From an uncultured Hyphomicrobiales bacterium (GTDB lineage Bacteria; Pseudomonadota; Alphaproteobacteria; Rhizobiales; Beijerinckiaceae), in NCBI GenBank assembly GCA_903932565.1, contig CAIZGQ010000715.1, forward strand, positions 1 to 9,215: a DNA stretch of 9,215 nucleotides, read 5' to 3'. Shown here piece by piece: positions 6,799 through 9,215 of the stretch. The notes below the pieces were generated by a model. The model worked only from the letters and a program-made list of their open reading frames with translations. It was not told the DNA's origin and searched no databases. The translations under genes were made by a program, and so were the position numbers. Position 1 is the stretch's first letter. Each line of letters begins with the position of its first letter.

Positions 6799-7308
6799 AT
6801 GAAAAAGAATTTGACCGATTTGAAGGAGGTGTCAGCAGCGTCGCATCGGCTGCAATATGCAGCCTTGCCTTGGCGGTGGAACAACGAGCTGGAAGTGATG
6901 CTCGTCTCATCACGCGAGACGCGTCGCTGGGTTGTGCCAAAGGGCTGGCCCATGCGCCATCGCAAGCCCCACGATGCAGCGGCACAGGAAGCGCTGGAGG
7001 AGGCGGGCCTTGTCGGTCATATCGCAAAGAAGGCTCTGGGCACCTTCAAATACGAAAAACGCATGCGCAACGGCGCGATCTTGCCTTGCAAGGTCGACGT
7101 GTTCCCAATGCATGTGGTCCGCCAACGCAAGACGTGGCGCGAATTTCATGAGCGCACCACCCGCTGGTTCAGCATTCCGGATGCGGTTGCTGCTGTGCGG
7201 GAACCGGACCTGAAAGAGCTGATCCTGCGACTGTCCACCATTGCGCCGGCCAACCGGAAGCCGGTGCCGGCCGCGCCCCCTGCCATCTCCTCTGGACCGG
7301 TGCTTTAG
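6799..7308 (+). CDS. NUDIX hydrolase, DIPP-like group
   Basis: A 169-residue cytoplasmic hydrolase of nucleoside diphosphates linked to another moiety. The Nudix box is G49 to L71 (GWPMRH...EALEEAGL). The metal-binding glutamates E64, E67 and E68 and the final G70 are present. Box position 7, normally Glu, is R55, and position 15, normally Arg, is Q63. I recall the same pattern after a PKGWPM motif in other alphaproteobacterial NUDIX proteins annotated near diphosphoinositol-polyphosphate/diadenosine-polyphosphate hydrolases, so it looks like a subfamily trait. The residues after the box (FKYEKRM, FPMHV, RTTRWFS) complete the fold; the tail 149-169 is Pro/Ala-rich. There is no C-terminal winged helix, so it is not the NAD regulator NrtR despite the neighbouring nadA. 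The ATG at 6799 is the first start after an in-frame stop at 6778, with only a weak GGA site; a perfect AAGGAGG at 6823-6829 lies inside the gene with no start at useful distance. Substrate unknown. Confidence 0.88.
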   Translation: MKKNLTDLKEVSAASHRLQYAALPWRWNNELEVMLVSSRETRRWVVPKGWPMRHRKPHDAAAQEALEEAGLVGHIAKKALGTFKYEKRMRNGAILPCKVDVFPMHVVRQRKTWREFHERTTRWFSIPDAVAAVREPDLKELILRLSTIAPANRKPVPAAPPAISSGPVL

Positions 7309-7368
7309 CCGTCCGAGTAAGACGCCTCGCCTCATAACGGCCCCAACTTTGGCGAACCTTCCTGGCGC

Positions 7369-7392
7369 GGCGGGGAATGTTCACCGCCTTTT
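7369..7392 (+). terminator. Weak intrinsic terminator candidate after the NUDIX gene
   Basis: GGCGG (7369-7373) and CCGCC (7384-7388) form a 5-bp all-GC stem with a 10-base loop, followed at once by TTTT (7389-7392). It lies 60 bases after the NUDIX stop and just before the nadA control region. The stem is short, so the call is tentative. Confidence 0.4.
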
Positions 7393-7451
7393 ATGCTCCA
7401 CTTGAGTATATCTCAGAACTCGTGTAAACGAGATATGCTCAAAATGAGCAT
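7393..7451. promoter_or_regulatory. Double operator upstream of nadA
   Basis: Two 17-bp dyads share one pattern: ATGCTC-N5-GAGTAT at 7393-7409 and ATGCTC-N5-GAGCAT (N5 = AAAAT) at 7435-7451; the second is a perfect 6-5-6 palindrome. Their centres are 42 bp apart, about four turns of B-DNA, so both would be on the same helix face. The whole block 7393-7414 / 7430-7451 is also one large inverted repeat with 18 of 22 positions matching, and an inner CTCGT-N4-ACGAG dyad sits at 7419-7432. The second dyad ends 17 bases before the preferred nadA start codon. De novo NAD genes are known to be controlled by dedicated repressors (NadQ or NrtR in proteobacteria); assigning this site to one of them is inference. 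Confidence 0.7.
7402..7430 (+). promoter_or_regulatory. Candidate nadA promoter
   Basis: TTGAGT (7402-7407; four of six with TTGACA) and TAAACG (7425-7430; three of six with TATAAT) are 17 bases apart, with TG immediately before the second box. It lies between and partly inside the two operator dyads, so repressor binding would block it. The -10 match is poor and the call depends on the context. Confidence 0.35.
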
Positions 7452-7468
7452 TAATGCGGGAGCGTGTC

Positions 7469-8572
7469 ATGGGTGCTCTGGTTGAAAACGGTCTCACCGG
7501 CAGTGCAATCTCAAACCTGGCCCACCAGGTGGATGCGGCAGGTTTGAGCGCGGCGGAACGCTTTGGCCTCCTCCCGATGCCGAACCTCGCCTGGACGCCC
7601 GAGATCGAGCGGGAAACCGCACACCTTTACGAGAAGGTGAAGCGCGTGATGCCGTCCGTCGAATGGCCCGTGCATGCGCCCTACATCAAGGCGATCAACG
7701 ATCTGAAGCGGGTGCGCAATGCCGTCATTCTCGCGCACAATTATCAGACGCCGGAAATCTTCCATTGCGTGGCCGATTACGTTGGCGACTCGCTGCAACT
7801 TGCCCGGCTGGCGGAGAAGACTGGCGCCCAAATCATTGTGCAGGGCGGCGTACACTTCATGGCTGAGACCTCAAAGATTCTTAGCCCCGACAAGCACGTT
7901 CTAATTCCCGATTCGCGCGCTGGTTGCTCGCTCGCCGAATCCATCACTGGTGCCGATGTGCGCGCTTTGAGGGCGAAATACCCGGGCGTCCCTGTCGTGG
8001 CCTATGTGAACACATCCGCCGACGTGAAAGCTGAAGTGGATATCTGCTGCACGTCATCGAACGCCGTGAAGGTTGTTGAAAGCCTTGGTGCGGATCGCGT
8101 TATTTTCGTGCCTGACCGGTTTCTCGCGGCAAATGTGGCGCGTCAGACGAAGGTGAAGATCATCGCCTGGCACGGTGCATGTGAAGTGCACGAGCGGTTC
8201 ACGGCGCAGGAACTGTTGCAGTATCGGGCAGATGATCCCGGGCTCAAGATTATTGCGCATCCCGAATGCCCGCCGGAGGTGGTGGACGTTGCCGATTTTG
8301 CGGGCTCGACGGCGGCGATGATCGACTACGTCAAGACACGGCGACCCGCGCGTGTGCTGCTGGTGACCGAATGTTCCATGTCCGACAATGTCGCGGCCGA
8401 GACGCCGGACGTTGAATTCATTCGGCCGTGCAATCTGTGCCCGCATATGAAGCGCATTACCTTGCCGCGCATCTTGGATAGTTTGTTGTATTTGCGGGAG
8501 GAAATACGCATCGCACCGGACCTTGCCGCACGTGCGCGCATTTCTGTCCAACGGATGATTGATCTTCGTTAA
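7469..8572 (+). CDS. nadA: Quinolinate synthase NadA
   Basis: Cytoplasmic [4Fe-4S] enzyme that condenses iminoaspartate with dihydroxyacetone phosphate to quinolinate, the second step of de novo NAD synthesis from aspartate. Counting from the start chosen here (367 aa), cluster cysteines are C153 in DSRAGCSLAES, C238 in WHGACEVHERF and C324 in CNLCPHMKRI (C321 is the extra Cys of that motif). Other NadA landmarks are AHNYQTPEI, YVGDSLQLA, GVHFMAET, YVNTSADVKAEVD with CCTSSNA, and HPECPPEV. The start at 7469 is preferred because GGGAG (7458-7462) lies six bases upstream; the in-frame ATG at 7454 would add five residues but has no ribosome site and sits two bases after the second operator dyad. 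No nadB or nadC follows, unlike many nadABC operons. Expression is probably controlled by the double operator upstream. No terminator is seen before the NYN gene. Confidence 0.97.
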   Translation: MGALVENGLTGSAISNLAHQVDAAGLSAAERFGLLPMPNLAWTPEIERETAHLYEKVKRVMPSVEWPVHAPYIKAINDLKRVRNAVILAHNYQTPEIFHCVADYVGDSLQLARLAEKTGAQIIVQGGVHFMAETSKILSPDKHVLIPDSRAGCSLAESITGADVRALRAKYPGVPVVAYVNTSADVKAEVDICCTSSNAVKVVESLGADRVIFVPDRFLAANVARQTKVKIIAWHGACEVHERFTAQELLQYRADDPGLKIIAHPECPPEVVDVADFAGSTAAMIDYVKTRRPARVLLVTECSMSDNVAAETPDVEFIRPCNLCPHMKRITLPRILDSLLYLREEIRIAPDLAARARISVQRMIDLR

Positions 8573-8651
8573 GAGGTAACGCATACTCATTAAGTCAAGT
8601 TAAGTGCTGGGTTACGCTAAGTCTTTGAATCATTTTATTTAGGTTATTGTC
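8573..8651. other. AT-rich spacer between nadA and the NYN gene
   Basis: This 79-base spacer is clearly richer in A/T than its neighbours. It holds TTAAGT at 8590-8595 and 8600-8605 (AAGT repeats every 5 bases from 8592 to 8605), with related TTAAG at the nadA stop (8569-8573) and TAAG at 8618. No hairpin with a T-run is seen, so read-through from nadA is possible. An ATACTC word at 8583-8588 equals one half of the nadA operator, but the matching half is absent. Confidence 0.4.
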
Positions 8652-9188
8652 GTGACAACAAATGTAGTGGGCGTCGACGCTCAATTCGTCTTTTATGCAA
8701 TGCGCAATTCAAATCTCGATATCAAGTTTCCTTACCGGGATATTGTTCATTTGATTGAGCGCGAGGGCGGCGACGTGCTCGACATTTTTGCGCCTGTGGT
8801 TCGCTTTCCACCCCAGTCGGATGATCCGCTCGACCAGCTGAAAAGTTTTGAAGACACTCAACGCGTGTCTCACGCGCTGGCACAACAGGGCGTCCACGTT
8901 ATTGAGGCCCCGGCCCGCCAGATGCGGGACAAAAGTGGGCGCGAATGGCTCAAACACAGTGACGATCAGCGTCTTATGATTCGGCTTGCACTCGTGTGCG
9001 CGCGCCTGAAACCTGATTTCCTGATTCTCATCGCTGCCGACGGCGATTATGCACCCCTCGTCTGGGGTCTGCGGCAAGAGGGCATCCGCACCAAGCTGAT
9101 AACAGATCCGGCAAATCTCTCGCCAGATCTGGAGGCCGCAGCCTACTCGGTCTCCAATCTGTTTTCGGTGCTGCAGCAGCTGAACTGA
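8652..9188 (+). CDS. NYN (LabA-like PIN-fold) domain protein, putative ribonuclease
   Basis: A 178-residue single-domain protein. VVGVDAQFVFYAMRN at the N-terminus places the first conserved acid at D9; KHSDDQRLMIRLAL gives D104/D105; and FLILIAADGDYAPLVWGLRQEGIRTKLI gives D130 and D132. This order of acids in alternating strands and helices is that of NYN domains, which share the PIN/FLAP nuclease fold and are thought to be metal-dependent RNases. All expected acidic residues are present, so activity is plausible. The start is GTG at 8652, with AGG (8641-8643) eight bases upstream; no ATG fits the conserved N-terminus. The gene lies 79 bases after nadA on the same strand; a link with NAD metabolism is not known to me. 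Function in the cell is unassigned. Confidence 0.85.
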   Translation: MTTNVVGVDAQFVFYAMRNSNLDIKFPYRDIVHLIEREGGDVLDIFAPVVRFPPQSDDPLDQLKSFEDTQRVSHALAQQGVHVIEAPARQMRDKSGREWLKHSDDQRLMIRLALVCARLKPDFLILIAADGDYAPLVWGLRQEGIRTKLITDPANLSPDLEAAAYSVSNLFSVLQQLN

Positions 9189-9215
9189 TTGAAGCGTGGC
9201 GCACGTCACTCGGAC

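Noticed and set aside
6799..7308. NUDIX protein as the NrtR regulator of nadA
   Set aside because: NrtR has a C-terminal winged-helix domain; here only a Pro/Ala-rich tail of about 20 residues follows the NUDIX fold.
8576..8616. Terminator hairpin after nadA from GTAAC/GTTAC
   Set aside because: Only five pairs around a loop of about 30 bases and no T-run; too weak to call.

Overview
The window looks like a chromosomal stretch from an alphaproteobacterium, probably of the Hyphomicrobiales (Rhizobiales) group. This is inferred from moderately GC-rich coding sequence, a Flp-type (type IVb) prepilin, the NUDIX protein style (KGWPM... box) and an NadA of the type common in that class. No RNA gene, insertion sequence, CRISPR array or phage module is visible. 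Eight protein genes fill almost all of it.

Left part (1-3083, + strand): the 3' five-sixths of an RND/HAE1 multidrug-efflux permease, closed by a perfect 14-bp hairpin. A roughly 300-base gap with small repeats follows, then a 54-residue Flp pilin gene with no tad/cpa genes beside it. The pilin start codon lies in one arm of a 9-bp inverted repeat.

Middle (3084-6664, - strand): three genes in one direction. In transcription order they are a MATE-family exporter, a glycine-rich DUF937 (YidB-like) protein 60 bases downstream, a good intrinsic terminator, three perfect 11-bp tandem repeats, and a YnfM-like MFS transporter. The MFS stop codon abuts the pilin stop codon (TGA|TCA).

Right part (6799-9188, + strand): a NUDIX hydrolase divergent from the MATE gene, then nadA (quinolinate synthase, de novo NAD synthesis), then a NYN/LabA-like PIN-fold putative ribonuclease. 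nadA is preceded by the most striking regulatory structure here: two 17-bp dyads of the form ATGCTC-N5-GAG(C/T)AT, 42 bp apart centre to centre (about four helical turns), around a candidate promoter. This is the architecture expected of a NAD-responsive repressor, but the regulator is not in the window.

Functionally the window is a mix: three unrelated exporters (RND, MATE, MFS) plus NAD synthesis and housekeeping genes. I see no convincing new multi-gene defence or biosynthetic system. The points most worth a second look are non-coding (the nadA double operator, the 3 x 11-bp repeat, the pilin start hairpin) and the orphan pilin with an atypical processing site.
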